A stretch of 64,000 nucleotides of DNA from an uncultured Allomuricauda sp. Lineage in GTDB: Bacteria; Bacteroidota; Bacteroidia; Flavobacteriales; Flavobacteriaceae. Of this stretch, positions 53,211 through 61,693 are shown piece after piece. Within the stretch, counting starts at the first letter, position 1. Each line of letters starts with the position of its first letter. Location of the stretch: positions 1,086,063 through 1,150,062 of the forward strand of contig NZ_CANLYK010000002.1 of NCBI RefSeq assembly GCF_947495325.1, written 5' to 3'. The notes beneath the pieces were generated by a model. It was not told where the DNA came from. It worked only from the letters and a program-made list of their open reading frames with translations, and ran no database searches. Position numbers and translations under genes: made by a program.

Positions 53211-54545
53211 TCAATTTTTTTCTTCTCTTTGGAGTTTAAACTCTCCACCGCCTTGGTACAATACTAAAGTGTTTTCGTTGGGAGCAAATGTAATTTTTAA
53301 ACCTGCTGGTTCAAATCTAAACTGATGTTCTCCCAATGCATCCATAGGAAATTCTGGTTGCCCTGTTGCTTGGCCATATAGGATATTTTCTTTTTTGAAT
53401 ATTTTTATTTTTAGTGGGAATGATTCGCTTCCATAGGTGCCAAGGTAGGTGTTCAATTCGTCCGCTTCCAAAACCAAAACCTCTTTGAATTCAGGAAATT
53501 TATATTCTTTGTTAAAGTAAATACTGAGTGCCCCTATCAAAATATCATTCATGGACATAATTTGGCCATTACCTGTAAATGCGACCGACATTTTTTCTTT
53601 TGGGAAGAAAAAAGCATTGGATTGAAACCCATCAATACCACCTGTGTGACCATACCCTTTTTTTTCATTAAACGGTACTTGAAACATTCCAATGCCATAG
53701 CCGTCAACGATTTTCATCATCGTTTCAAGTGTGGGTTCGGGTAGAATATGGTTTCCGAAGAGACAGGTTAAAAATTTATTCAGTTCCGAAGGGGTGGAAG
53801 TAATGGCGCCTGCACCAGCGGGTACGCTCATATCTGTTTCCGAGGCCAATTCCCAATTTCCAGACCATTTATAGGATAGTGCTTCATTGTGTTTAGGGTC
53901 TATTTTTCCTCCATAGCCCGTGCTGGTAAGTCCACAAGGTTTGCAGATAACATCCTGAATTAGATCTGCGAACTTTTTTCGCGTTACTTTTTCAGAAATC
54001 TGCGACAATAAAACATAATTTGAGTTTGAATATTCTGCCTTGGAATCAGGCTCAAAGACAATTCCGTTTTCTTTTATCTTTTCAATCAATGCTTCATGGG
54101 ATATCGGTTTTTCCATCCAGGAGCTATAATCTTTAGCATTGGTAAAATTGAATATTCCGCTTCTGTGCCTTAATAAATGTTCAATGGTTATTTTGTCTGA
54201 ATTTTGAATGCTTGGAAAAAAGTCTGAGAGTTTGGTGTTCAAATCCAACTTCCCGTTCTCAATAAGTTTCATAATCAATACAGCAGTGAACGTCTTTGAA
54301 ATGGAACCAATTCTGTATTTGGTATGCCCATTGGCCATTATTTTATTGCTTACATCAGCAAAACCAATAGAATTTTGATAGACCTCTTTCCCGTTTTCAA
54401 AAATTGAAATGCTATGCATTCCTTTTTGGTTTACATCGATGTATGTCAGCAGACTATCCAGCTTTTTTTTATCAAAATTCTGGTCTTGGCCTAGAACGAT
54501 GCTGCATGAAATCAAAAAAAGTGTAATGGTAACAAACCTCTTCAT
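53211..54545 (-). CDS. Serine hydrolase of the beta-lactamase/PBP-like family
   Basis: 444 residues with a signal peptide (about 1-19). The class C beta-lactamase/esterase-like domain (about 25-340) has the SxxK nucleophile in IGSISKTFTA, the YxN-type motif in AEYSNSNYVLLS and HTGGIDG near the third motif position. The last ~90 residues form a beta-barrel-like domain common to this family. Activity (esterase, D-aminopeptidase or other) cannot be told from sequence. It precedes a LuxR-type membrane regulator. Confidence 0.9.
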   Translation of the reverse strand: MKRFVTITLFLISCSIVLGQDQNFDKKKLDSLLTYIDVNQKGMHSISIFENGKEVYQNSIGFADVSNKIMANGHTKYRIGSISKTFTAVLIMKLIENGKLDLNTKLSDFFPSIQNSDKITIEHLLRHRSGIFNFTNAKDYSSWMEKPISHEALIEKIKENGIVFEPDSKAEYSNSNYVLLSQISEKVTRKKFADLIQDVICKPCGLTSTGYGGKIDPKHNEALSYKWSGNWELASETDMSVPAGAGAITSTPSELNKFLTCLFGNHILPEPTLETMMKIVDGYGIGMFQVPFNEKKGYGHTGGIDGFQSNAFFFPKEKMSVAFTGNGQIMSMNDILIGALSIYFNKEYKFPEFKEVLVLEADELNTYLGTYGSESFPLKIKIFKKENILYGQATGQPEFPMDALGEHQFRFEPAGLKITFAPNENTLVLYQGGGEFKLQREEKN

Positions 54546-54652
54546 CTACTGTTGTTTAGAAAAATTATTTTCAGCAGAAATAAAAGTACAGGTTTTATGT
54601 AACAAATTATATTAAAAAGATACATATAAGTACATCAATCAAAATCAAATCA

Positions 54653-54808
54653 ATGAGTTTTTGGAGAGTTTTATTGGCAATTATTTTTCCGCCCTTATCG
54701 GTTATCGGAAAAGGTTGTGGTTCTTTTGTTATTGTATTACTTTTAACCCTCTGTGGATGGGTGCCGGGTATAATAGGGGCACTTGTCATTCTAAATAACA
54801 CAAACTAA
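54653..54808 (+). CDS. YqaE/Pmp3 family membrane peptide
   Basis: 51 residues: two membrane helices, with the family's IIFPPLSVIGKGCGS and TLCGWVPGIIGALV segments. The Pmp3/YqaE family are small membrane proteins linked to membrane potential and salt or stress tolerance. It lies 10 bases before the downstream lipoprotein gene and reads the same way, so it may form an operon with it. Confidence 0.92.
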   Translation: MSFWRVLLAIIFPPLSVIGKGCGSFVIVLLLTLCGWVPGIIGALVILNNTN

Positions 54809-54818
54809 AAGTAGTATT

Positions 54819-55559
54819 ATGAAAAAAGCCCAAATCTTGGCATTGTTCCTAGCAACTGCCTTTACGTTGTCATGCAATTTTACGGAAGAAATTTTTTTGG
54901 AAGAAGATGGTTCAGGCAAATTATCCATCAATTTTGATGGGTCAGAACTTATGGAAATGGCTGGCGAAGAAATGATGAAAAGCAATGAAAAAGCTATTGA
55001 CTCCTTGATTTCTTTTAAAGATATGTTGGAAGAGAAAAAGGATAGTATTGCAAGTTTATCTCCAGAGGACCAGGCCAAATTAAAAAGACTGGAACCTTTT
55101 AAAATGCATATGGTGATGAACCCTGAAGAAAAGTTGATGAAGTTTGACCTTTTCAGCGAATTCAAAAATGTAAATGAGGTTAACGATGCATTTAATGCTT
55201 TTCAGGGCGCCTCTGCATTGGGTCCAAATGGTGGAGAGGGAAAACCTTCTCCAATGAGTATGCAGGACCCTACTAGCGAGGTGAAATATGCTTTTTCTAA
55301 AAATACCTTTTCAAGAAAAGCTAAAATTCTTGACGAGGAACTATTTAAAAAAGGTTTGGATAGTCTGGCAGGTGCTGAAATGTTTCTTTCGGGATCTACC
55401 TACACCTTAAAATATCATTTTCCCAGAAAAGTAAAATCCACCAATATAGAAGGTGCCACTTTTAGCGCAGATGGTAAGACACTTTTCTATGAAGTTGGGT
55501 TTATGGATTTGATGAAAGATCCGTCTTCGTTAGACCTAGAGGTAGAGTTGGAGAACTAG
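54819..55559 (+). CDS. Lipoprotein of unknown function
   Basis: 246 residues. The signal peptide ends in FTLSC (lipobox) followed by NFTEE. The mature part starts with LEEDGSGKLSINFDGSEL, then a long acidic/helical region rich in Met, Lys and Glu (about 45-110), and a beta-rich C-terminus. It has no recognised domain. The gene follows yqaE closely and precedes lipB. Confidence 0.82.
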   Translation: MKKAQILALFLATAFTLSCNFTEEIFLEEDGSGKLSINFDGSELMEMAGEEMMKSNEKAIDSLISFKDMLEEKKDSIASLSPEDQAKLKRLEPFKMHMVMNPEEKLMKFDLFSEFKNVNEVNDAFNAFQGASALGPNGGEGKPSPMSMQDPTSEVKYAFSKNTFSRKAKILDEELFKKGLDSLAGAEMFLSGSTYTLKYHFPRKVKSTNIEGATFSADGKTLFYEVGFMDLMKDPSSLDLEVELEN

Positions 55560-55579
55560 GTTACAGGTAAACGTCTTTG

Positions 55580-55587
55580 TATCTTTG
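55580..55587 (+). promoter_or_regulatory. -7 box abutting the lipB start (near-leaderless)
   Basis: TATCTTTG matches TAnnTTTG; four bases later comes the lipB ATG. Transcription would start at or beside the start codon. Confidence 0.5.
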
Positions 55588-55591
55588 TAGG

Positions 55592-56308
55592 ATGAATAAA
55601 AAGGTTATTCTACAGGATTTGGGATTTAAGGATTACAAGGAGACCTGGGACTTTCAAGAAACACTCTTCAAGGAAATTGTTGACTTAAAAATCAGGAATA
55701 GGAGAGAAGCAGCCAACCTTGAAACACCTAATCATTTTCTTTTTGTAGAACATCCGCACGTCTATACCCTTGGCAAAAGTGGAGACATGGATAATTTGTT
55801 GGTGGATGAAAAAATGCTTCAGAAAAAGGGAGCAAAATTCTATAAGATCAATCGGGGAGGGGATATCACCTATCATGGTCCTGGACAGATTGTGGGCTAT
55901 CCTATTTTGGATTTGGACAATTTCTTTACGGATATTCACAAATACCTACGCTTTTTGGAGGAAATGGTCATTTTAACCTTGGCAGAATATGGATTGAAGG
56001 CTGAGCGCTCTGACGGTGAAACAGGGGTTTGGTTGGATGTGGGTACACCTTTTGCCCGAAAAATATGTGCTATGGGTGTTCGAGCCAGTAGATGGGTAAC
56101 CATGCACGGATTTGCTTTAAATGTAAATGCTGATTTAGGCTATTTTGATCTGATGATTCCATGTGGAATTCGAGGGAAATCCGTAACATCCTTGAATATG
56201 GAATTAGGAAAGAAAGAAGTCGATATGGATGAAGTGAAACAAAAACTACAATACCATTTTGCCACACTTTTTGAAGCTGAACTTACAAAACAAAAAACCG
56301 AGGTTTAA
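55592..56308 (+). CDS. lipB: Octanoyltransferase (lipoate biosynthesis)
   Basis: 238 residues from the ATG at 55592; a TTG at 55577 lies inside the apparent promoter. Moves octanoyl from ACP to lipoyl domains. Conserved motifs: RGGDITYHGPGQIVGYPI, the catalytic Lys in ARKICAMGVRAS and the catalytic Cys in LMIPCGIRGKSVTSL. The stop codon lies inside the terminator hairpin. Complete. Confidence 0.97.
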   Translation: MNKKVILQDLGFKDYKETWDFQETLFKEIVDLKIRNRREAANLETPNHFLFVEHPHVYTLGKSGDMDNLLVDEKMLQKKGAKFYKINRGGDITYHGPGQIVGYPILDLDNFFTDIHKYLRFLEEMVILTLAEYGLKAERSDGETGVWLDVGTPFARKICAMGVRASRWVTMHGFALNVNADLGYFDLMIPCGIRGKSVTSLNMELGKKEVDMDEVKQKLQYHFATLFEAELTKQKTEV

Positions 56309-56321
56309 ACCTCGGTTTTTT
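56295..56321. terminator. Bidirectional terminator containing the lipB stop codon
   Basis: Palindrome AAACCGAGGT/ACCTCGGTTT (56295-56318) with a T-run on the right (TTTTTTTT) and an A-run on the left, so it can end both lipB and the convergent gene at 56341. The lipB TAA (56306-56308) is in the loop. Confidence 0.9.
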
Positions 56322-56340
56322 TTCCTTCAATTCCTTGTGC

Positions 56341-57036
56341 TTATTTACTGAGTTGGGTAAGCATAGTACTAGTCATTAATTTTCCCTTTTGGTTAAAACT
56401 TTCCTGTTTAACCATTCCGATGCCCTCTGCCAACCAAACTCTAGAGGGAAATATTTTATTCCCCATCATTGACATTTTGGTTTTATTCTCACTATAGATA
56501 ACAACGCAATCAAAGTCTCCTGCCGGTGTTGATACTTTTTCCATTTTTTCAACCTTTCTATTAATGGTTTCAACATTTATGTTCATGGTCATGCCTCCCA
56601 TGTCGGCGGCAACGTTGACACTTGCATCGGCAAGTTCCTGCCCAACACTAAGGTCGTTTGGGAGTTCAATGTCGGTACCGGTTACTTCAACTTCTACGGC
56701 AGCAAATTGTTGCATCATTTGTTGGTTCATCAACGATTGAAAATCTATTCTTACAACCTCACCTTCACAGCTAAAACCATAATCTGAAGCCATTATCTCC
56801 TTACCCTTATGATCTTGATATTTCATGTTCATGGTAGCGGAAGTGATATCTCCAGAATTGGAAACTTCGGTTACCGTATAATCCACTTTTCCCTCTAATT
56901 TTCCTTTGCCATTATAATTTGCGTATTGAAAGGAGGCTCCTTCTTCTAAGGGATAGTATTTACTGCATGCCGATTGGGCTGTTATCAGTTGGAATGAAAA
57001 AAGACAAATTGCCAATAATCCTAATTTTCTATACAT
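56341..57036 (-). CDS. Secreted TapB/DUF3108-like protein
   Basis: 231 residues with a signal peptide (about 1-20). The mature part starts KYYPLEEGASFQYANYNGKG and has GEVVRIDF, TPAGDFDCVVIYSENKTK, and a closing VWLAEGIGMVKQE; this sequence of motifs is the pattern of DUF3108/TapB-like beta-rich proteins. It is 3 bases from the OmpA gene stop, so the two are co-transcribed. Function unknown. Confidence 0.8.
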   Translation of the reverse strand: MYRKLGLLAICLFSFQLITAQSACSKYYPLEEGASFQYANYNGKGKLEGKVDYTVTEVSNSGDITSATMNMKYQDHKGKEIMASDYGFSCEGEVVRIDFQSLMNQQMMQQFAAVEVEVTGTDIELPNDLSVGQELADASVNVAADMGGMTMNINVETINRKVEKMEKVSTPAGDFDCVVIYSENKTKMSMMGNKIFPSRVWLAEGIGMVKQESFNQKGKLMTSTMLTQLSK

Positions 57037-57039
57037 GGG

Positions 57040-58365
57040 TTACATTTTTATAAATTCTACTCTTCTGTTTTGGGCTTTACCCTCTGCTGTGCTATTATCC
57101 CCAACAGGTTCGGACTCTCCTTTGCCTTCGGAAATCAATCTATCTGAACCTATGCCATAAACAGATACCAGTGCATTTTTTACAGCTTCAGCCCTGTTTT
57201 TAGATAATGTTTGGTTGTTCCCATCAGAACCATCGGCATCTGTATGTCCAACTATTTTAAGACCTATTGAAGTTTCTTGTTTCAGCACCTGAGAAATTTG
57301 GCGGATAATCCCCATAGATTGAGGTTGAATATTGGCAGAACCGACGTCAAAAAGAATTCCATTAGTTGAAACTTTTCCTTCGGAAATAAGTTTTCGGCGA
57401 AGATCTACTCCTCCTTCGGCCACTTTTAAATTCGTAATAAAAAGACGTTCCTTACCATCCTTGAATCCGTTTGCATGAAACTTTAGGGTAGTAAGTGCCG
57501 CTCCGGTTGGGACAATACGTGGAATGTCAATATGTTTTTCTTCATTTACCCATAGGCGAAAACGTTGTTTGTTCACGGCAATGGAAATATGGGGTCTGTC
57601 TTGAAATTCATCCCTGAGATCAGCTTTTACCACACTGTAAATTTCTCTTTTATTGTTGATGCGATTAGACATGGTAATTCCTATAGGAGCATATTCGCAT
57701 GCGGAAATCTGGGCATGAACAAAGTTGCTACCATCTTTAAACTTATCATCGTCGCTTAGATCAATACGAAGAATTGCATTGGACGAGGTCTTGCTATCTG
57801 TTCCTACGGTCATTAAATCAAATTCAATGGTGTATTCTTCAGGAAGCTGGGGCACATCTGGAATATAATAAAGCGAATATCCTGAAATCAATTCCAGCCA
57901 TTTTTCTGGAGAATCTCCCAAGGTAACTACTTCACCACCACCGTTGGTGTTCCATTTAGATGGAAAGTCACCAACAAAATCGTTTACAAAGTCATCAAAG
58001 AACATAGGTTTGTCACCGGGAACATAGTCAAACTTGCTGTATACCTGAATGTTTTTTGGGCCACTGGTTTCTGATGTTTCAGGGCTAGGAGCATCTTGGT
58101 TCCCATTTCCAGTGTTGCCCTGATTGCCGGAACCGGTATTTTCAGGAGATTTTGGGGCTTTTTGCCCACCCGAACCTGGTTCAAGGATACTGTCCAGTGC
58201 TTGATCCGTTTTTTTTGTGGTTTCAGTTTCTACGCGGCGCTCTACGGTACGTTCTGCCGCCTGCTCTGCTTTTTTTGCTAATTTTTTAAAGAATTGTGCA
58301 TTACCATTCGAATAGAAGGCCATGGCAAAAACCAATAGGGCTTTGCTTACAAAAGAGGTTTTCAT
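57040..58365 (-). CDS. OmpA family protein
   Basis: 441 residues: a signal peptide (about 1-23), a Pro/Asn/Gly-rich low-complexity linker (about 60-105, with repeats such as GNQGNTGNGNQ), a middle LamG-like beta-sandwich region (about 115-320), and a C-terminal OmpA peptidoglycan-binding domain (about 330-441; VGHTDADGSDGNNQTLSKNR then GKGESEPVGDN and QNRRVEF). The OmpA domain anchors the outer membrane to the cell wall. It heads the two-gene operon with the TapB/DUF3108-like gene. Confidence 0.93.
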   Translation of the reverse strand: MKTSFVSKALLVFAMAFYSNGNAQFFKKLAKKAEQAAERTVERRVETETTKKTDQALDSILEPGSGGQKAPKSPENTGSGNQGNTGNGNQDAPSPETSETSGPKNIQVYSKFDYVPGDKPMFFDDFVNDFVGDFPSKWNTNGGGEVVTLGDSPEKWLELISGYSLYYIPDVPQLPEEYTIEFDLMTVGTDSKTSSNAILRIDLSDDDKFKDGSNFVHAQISACEYAPIGITMSNRINNKREIYSVVKADLRDEFQDRPHISIAVNKQRFRLWVNEEKHIDIPRIVPTGAALTTLKFHANGFKDGKERLFITNLKVAEGGVDLRRKLISEGKVSTNGILFDVGSANIQPQSMGIIRQISQVLKQETSIGLKIVGHTDADGSDGNNQTLSKNRAEAVKNALVSVYGIGSDRLISEGKGESEPVGDNSTAEGKAQNRRVEFIKM

Positions 58366-58492
58366 TTATAGTGTTTTGATTGTGTGTTACTTAAGATACT
58401 AGATTTTAAGTAAACTACAAAAATGTGGATGAGTTTAAGTGGCAGATGTGTAACTTGTTAAAACTTATGTATAAGCTGCATGAAAAGGCCCA

Positions 58493-60949
58493 TTAGTTCA
58501 TGTTGTAGACAATGAGCGAATTGTCTTGGTCCTTGGCTACCAACTCCAATTTTTTATCATTGTTCATGTCCGTTAAATCAATCAAGGAATTTCCAAAAAC
58601 TGGAAAATTTGGAATCGATACTGCTTGGCTATCAAATAAATATATTTTTTGGTTCTGTATGTCAGTGACACTCACATAAATTTTATCATAGATATAAAAG
58701 ATCTTAGGTTTGGAATAAACCCCTAAATCCAATTCCACTTTCTTTCCCCTAATACTTAAAATATTGTCGTCCATAAAGACCAAAGTCTTACTTGTAGCAT
58801 ACACGCCGTGATCATTGCTAAGGTTGAAATTGGTACTTGTAAGCTTTCCTTTAGTATCAATTTGGTGTAGGACCCCTTTCTTATTGGTTACTGAAAACTT
58901 GTTTTTGTACAAGAAAACCTCACTGTCGGAAAAATCAATTTTTGTGGATACTTTTATGCGGTCTCCTCCTGATCTATGGAGTATTTTAAGGCTTTTGTCC
59001 TCCAGTTGAAATACCAAATAATCTTTATTGGCAATACGGAAATGTTTGGGAGTTCTAAGTATTGGACTTTGGGCTCTGGTATAGATAAATCCACTCACAA
59101 TTTCCAACTTATTGTTGTACATAAAGACCTTTTCGCCTTGAGTAACTATAAAGCGATAGTCCTTTTTGCCTTCATAATCAAAAACGGCCAATGGGTTTAG
59201 ATTGCCACCTTCAAAAGTCTTTGTGAAAGGAGGGACATCCTTCCCATTTCTATCAATGATTAAAAACTGGTTATTTGTGCAAAAAGCCAATTGCAAACGA
59301 CCATTTTTATAGATATCCACTTGTTGAATTGGACCTTGTATCCGTCCATCCAATTGTTTCTTCCAGAGTACCTTTCCTTCAGTGGAAATTAGATACAAAA
59401 AGTTGTTCTGGTCTTGCACCACAATCTCTTGCTTGTTGGTTCTATGGTTTTTGACAAATTGTGGGTCAATTGCTAAATCCGTGTCAAGTTCCAAAGTGAA
59501 CTGCGGCGTTACGGTATTGTTCTTGACCGTTTTCTCTATTTTGGATATGGAAGTATTGAAATGGACAAAATTATTGTCAGCCACTACTTGGGAAGCGAAG
59601 GAATATCCAGAAAAATCAGCTTTCTTTACTGAATTGAAAAGATTGGGAGCAAGTTCTTGTTCTGAAAAAAATTCAATTCCTGATGCATTGGAAACAAAAA
59701 GCATACTGGACTCCGTTGCAAGCGGCGTTATGGCAGTTTTATAAACGGGAGCATTGGTAAATGCCGATGTACTTTTATAATTGCTTATTATGGTCTGGAT
59801 GGGTTCTTTGCTCTCTGAAAAAACAAAGGTATTTTCAAGAATTGTGCAATAACTGGATTTGAAATCTGCCAACAAAGCGGTGAAGTTTTCTGTCAACAGG
59901 TCAGTGCTTTTTAGCGTAATGATTTCACTTCCTTGATAGGTGGTTGAAGCGCTTTTGTCTTCATTTATAAATTCTGATAAGCTTTCCGCTCCAAAGGAAT
60001 TTAAAAGAACCACCTTTTTGTTGTTGGCATAAATGATACCCAGTTCTTCAATGGTGTTAAAAAGGGAGTCGACAGGCTTTATCCTATCCAAAAATGTATT
60101 TTGATTTTTAGCAAAAACTTGATAATCATCAAAAGTATAAGAAGCAATGGCCTGTGCATTCAAGGGCGCAAAAAGTGGGGTTCTAGTAGCCAATGGGGTT
60201 GTTCCTTTGAACAAATTGATGAAATTTTTGGTCGAATCCGAGGCTATGGCAACCCCATTCAAATTAATATTGTCAGAATTGGCTGAAAAATCCATGGAAA
60301 TCCAATCGGAGAAAGATTCAATACCATTACCATCCTTATTTAATTGAGAGGCGACCAATGATGATGGCTCATCCAAATTCAAAAATAATGTAGCAGATTT
60401 GTTCTGATTGGCAGTGTGGTAGAGTTTTTTCAGAGTGTTATTTATGGCATTGGGCTTTGCTCGCGCCATATTTTCAATAAGCATTAAAGACGAGCTTAGT
60501 ATCGTGGTTTTATCTAAAGAGATACTATATACCTCATAATCGTCTAATCCATATTTTTCTATGCTTTTATTTTGATAAGTCAACCTTTCAACACTTTTGT
60601 TTGAGATGTCCTCCACATTCACCAAGTTGGGAGTATTCTCGGAAATAAGAATAAATTCATAATTGTCCTTTCCAACCTCATAAAGACTCACAACGCAGCG
60701 TGTTTCTGTTTCAACATGTTTTAGGCCTTTTAGTTTTTTTACTAGCTCTTTACTAAGCAGAAAATCATCTGTCTTTTCAAGGACCGAACTGTTCTTTAGC
60801 TCGCTTTTAAAATTTGACAGATTATTTATTTTAATGACTACTGAAGAGTTTGCAGGAAGGTAATCCAACAAAGAATCTGTAGTTTTTACTTCGGTTTGAC
60901 AAGAAAGAAGAAAAAGGGTTAATAAGGTGAAGAGCGCCTTAGTTTTCAT
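58493..60949 (-). CDS. Large lipoprotein of unknown function, N-terminal DUF3352-like
   Basis: 818 residues from the ATG at 60949 (a TTG at 60955 is the alternative). The signal peptide ends in LFLLSC. The first ~400 residues begin LLDYLPANSSVVIKINNLSN and have the character of DUF3352-like proteins; the last ~300 residues show repeated short beta segments (QIDTKGKLTSTNFNL, KKVELDLGVYSKPKIFYIYD) that look like a beta-propeller. The name is tentative. It sits 23 bases after rnhB, a conserved neighbourhood in Flavobacteriia as I recall. Confidence 0.78.
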   Translation of the reverse strand: MKTKALFTLLTLFLLSCQTEVKTTDSLLDYLPANSSVVIKINNLSNFKSELKNSSVLEKTDDFLLSKELVKKLKGLKHVETETRCVVSLYEVGKDNYEFILISENTPNLVNVEDISNKSVERLTYQNKSIEKYGLDDYEVYSISLDKTTILSSSLMLIENMARAKPNAINNTLKKLYHTANQNKSATLFLNLDEPSSLVASQLNKDGNGIESFSDWISMDFSANSDNINLNGVAIASDSTKNFINLFKGTTPLATRTPLFAPLNAQAIASYTFDDYQVFAKNQNTFLDRIKPVDSLFNTIEELGIIYANNKKVVLLNSFGAESLSEFINEDKSASTTYQGSEIITLKSTDLLTENFTALLADFKSSYCTILENTFVFSESKEPIQTIISNYKSTSAFTNAPVYKTAITPLATESSMLFVSNASGIEFFSEQELAPNLFNSVKKADFSGYSFASQVVADNNFVHFNTSISKIEKTVKNNTVTPQFTLELDTDLAIDPQFVKNHRTNKQEIVVQDQNNFLYLISTEGKVLWKKQLDGRIQGPIQQVDIYKNGRLQLAFCTNNQFLIIDRNGKDVPPFTKTFEGGNLNPLAVFDYEGKKDYRFIVTQGEKVFMYNNKLEIVSGFIYTRAQSPILRTPKHFRIANKDYLVFQLEDKSLKILHRSGGDRIKVSTKIDFSDSEVFLYKNKFSVTNKKGVLHQIDTKGKLTSTNFNLSNDHGVYATSKTLVFMDDNILSIRGKKVELDLGVYSKPKIFYIYDKIYVSVTDIQNQKIYLFDSQAVSIPNFPVFGNSLIDLTDMNNDKKLELVAKDQDNSLIVYNMN

Positions 60950-60977
60950 TTTCAAAGTTTAAACAAATTTAGGGTTT

Positions 60978-61574
60978 TTAAATATCCAGTGATAATTGCT
61001 CAGGAAGTTGTCTAAAGCTTTTTCTATGGTATTTGGTAAGTCCATAGGTTCTAATTGCTTCGCGGTGCTCTTTGGTAGGGTATCCTTTATTTTTTTTCCA
61101 GTTGTACATGGGAAATTCTTCATGGATTCTTGCCATATATTCATCTCTATACGTTTTGGCCAATACAGAAGCTGCTGCAATGCTCATAAACTTCCCATCT
61201 CCCTTTATTATGCATTCATGTGAAATGGAAGGGTATGGTTTAAAGCGGTTGCCATCAACAAGAATAAAACTTGGGGTATTTAATAATCCATCAAGAGCTT
61301 TGTGCATTGCCAAAATGGAAGCATTCAAAATATTAATGGTGTCAATTTCTTCTTGAAAAACATGACGTACGGAAAATGATAAAGCCTCCTTTTCTAAAAG
61401 AGGTTTTAAAAATTCTCTTTTCTTTTCTGATAATTGTTTGGAATCATTTAACAACGTATTCTCAAAATCAGGTGGTAATATAATGGCTGCTGCCGTAACT
61501 GGACCCGCCAAACAGCCCCTTCCAGCTTCATCGGTTCCAGCTTCATTCTGATATTTATAAATACTCTTAAGCAA
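60978..61574 (-). CDS. rnhB: Ribonuclease HII
   Basis: 198 residues from a TTG at 61574. The longer frame to 61661 has a hydrophobic, non-conserved start, whereas [19 protein letters not shown] should be near the N-terminus, so I choose the TTG. Removes RNA from RNA-DNA hybrids. Metal-binding residues are seen in TDEAGRG (Asp, Glu) and FILVDGNRF (Asp), and the [15 protein letters not shown] motif is intact. Confidence 0.95.
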   Translation of the reverse strand: MLKSIYKYQNEAGTDEAGRGCLAGPVTAAAIILPPDFENTLLNDSKQLSEKKREFLKPLLEKEALSFSVRHVFQEEIDTINILNASILAMHKALDGLLNTPSFILVDGNRFKPYPSISHECIIKGDGKFMSIAAASVLAKTYRDEYMARIHEEFPMYNWKKNKGYPTKEHREAIRTYGLTKYHRKSFRQLPEQLSLDI

Positions 61575-61667
61575 GTTTTTTTCTTGAACTATGTTAATGT
61601 AAACGTAAATATAGTGAAGCGGTGCTGTAGGGCATAAACTTTCACATTTCTTTAGAAACAAAACATA

Positions 61668-61675
61668 TACCTTTG
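61668..61675 (+). promoter_or_regulatory. -7 box of the putative porin gene
   Basis: TACCTTTG matches TAnnTTTG, 18 bases before the ATG. No clear -33 element. Confidence 0.5.
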
Positions 61676-61693
61676 CTTGACCAATAATATGGA

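Noticed and set aside
53204..53248. Longer start for the LuxR-type regulator
   Set aside because: It would overlap the serine hydrolase by 38 bases and bury the signal peptide that begins at the ATG at 53203.
61575..61661. Longer start for RNase HII
   Set aside because: Family members begin only a few residues before the TDEAGRG motif; the extra residues are unlike any RNase HII N-terminus and overlap the divergent promoter region.
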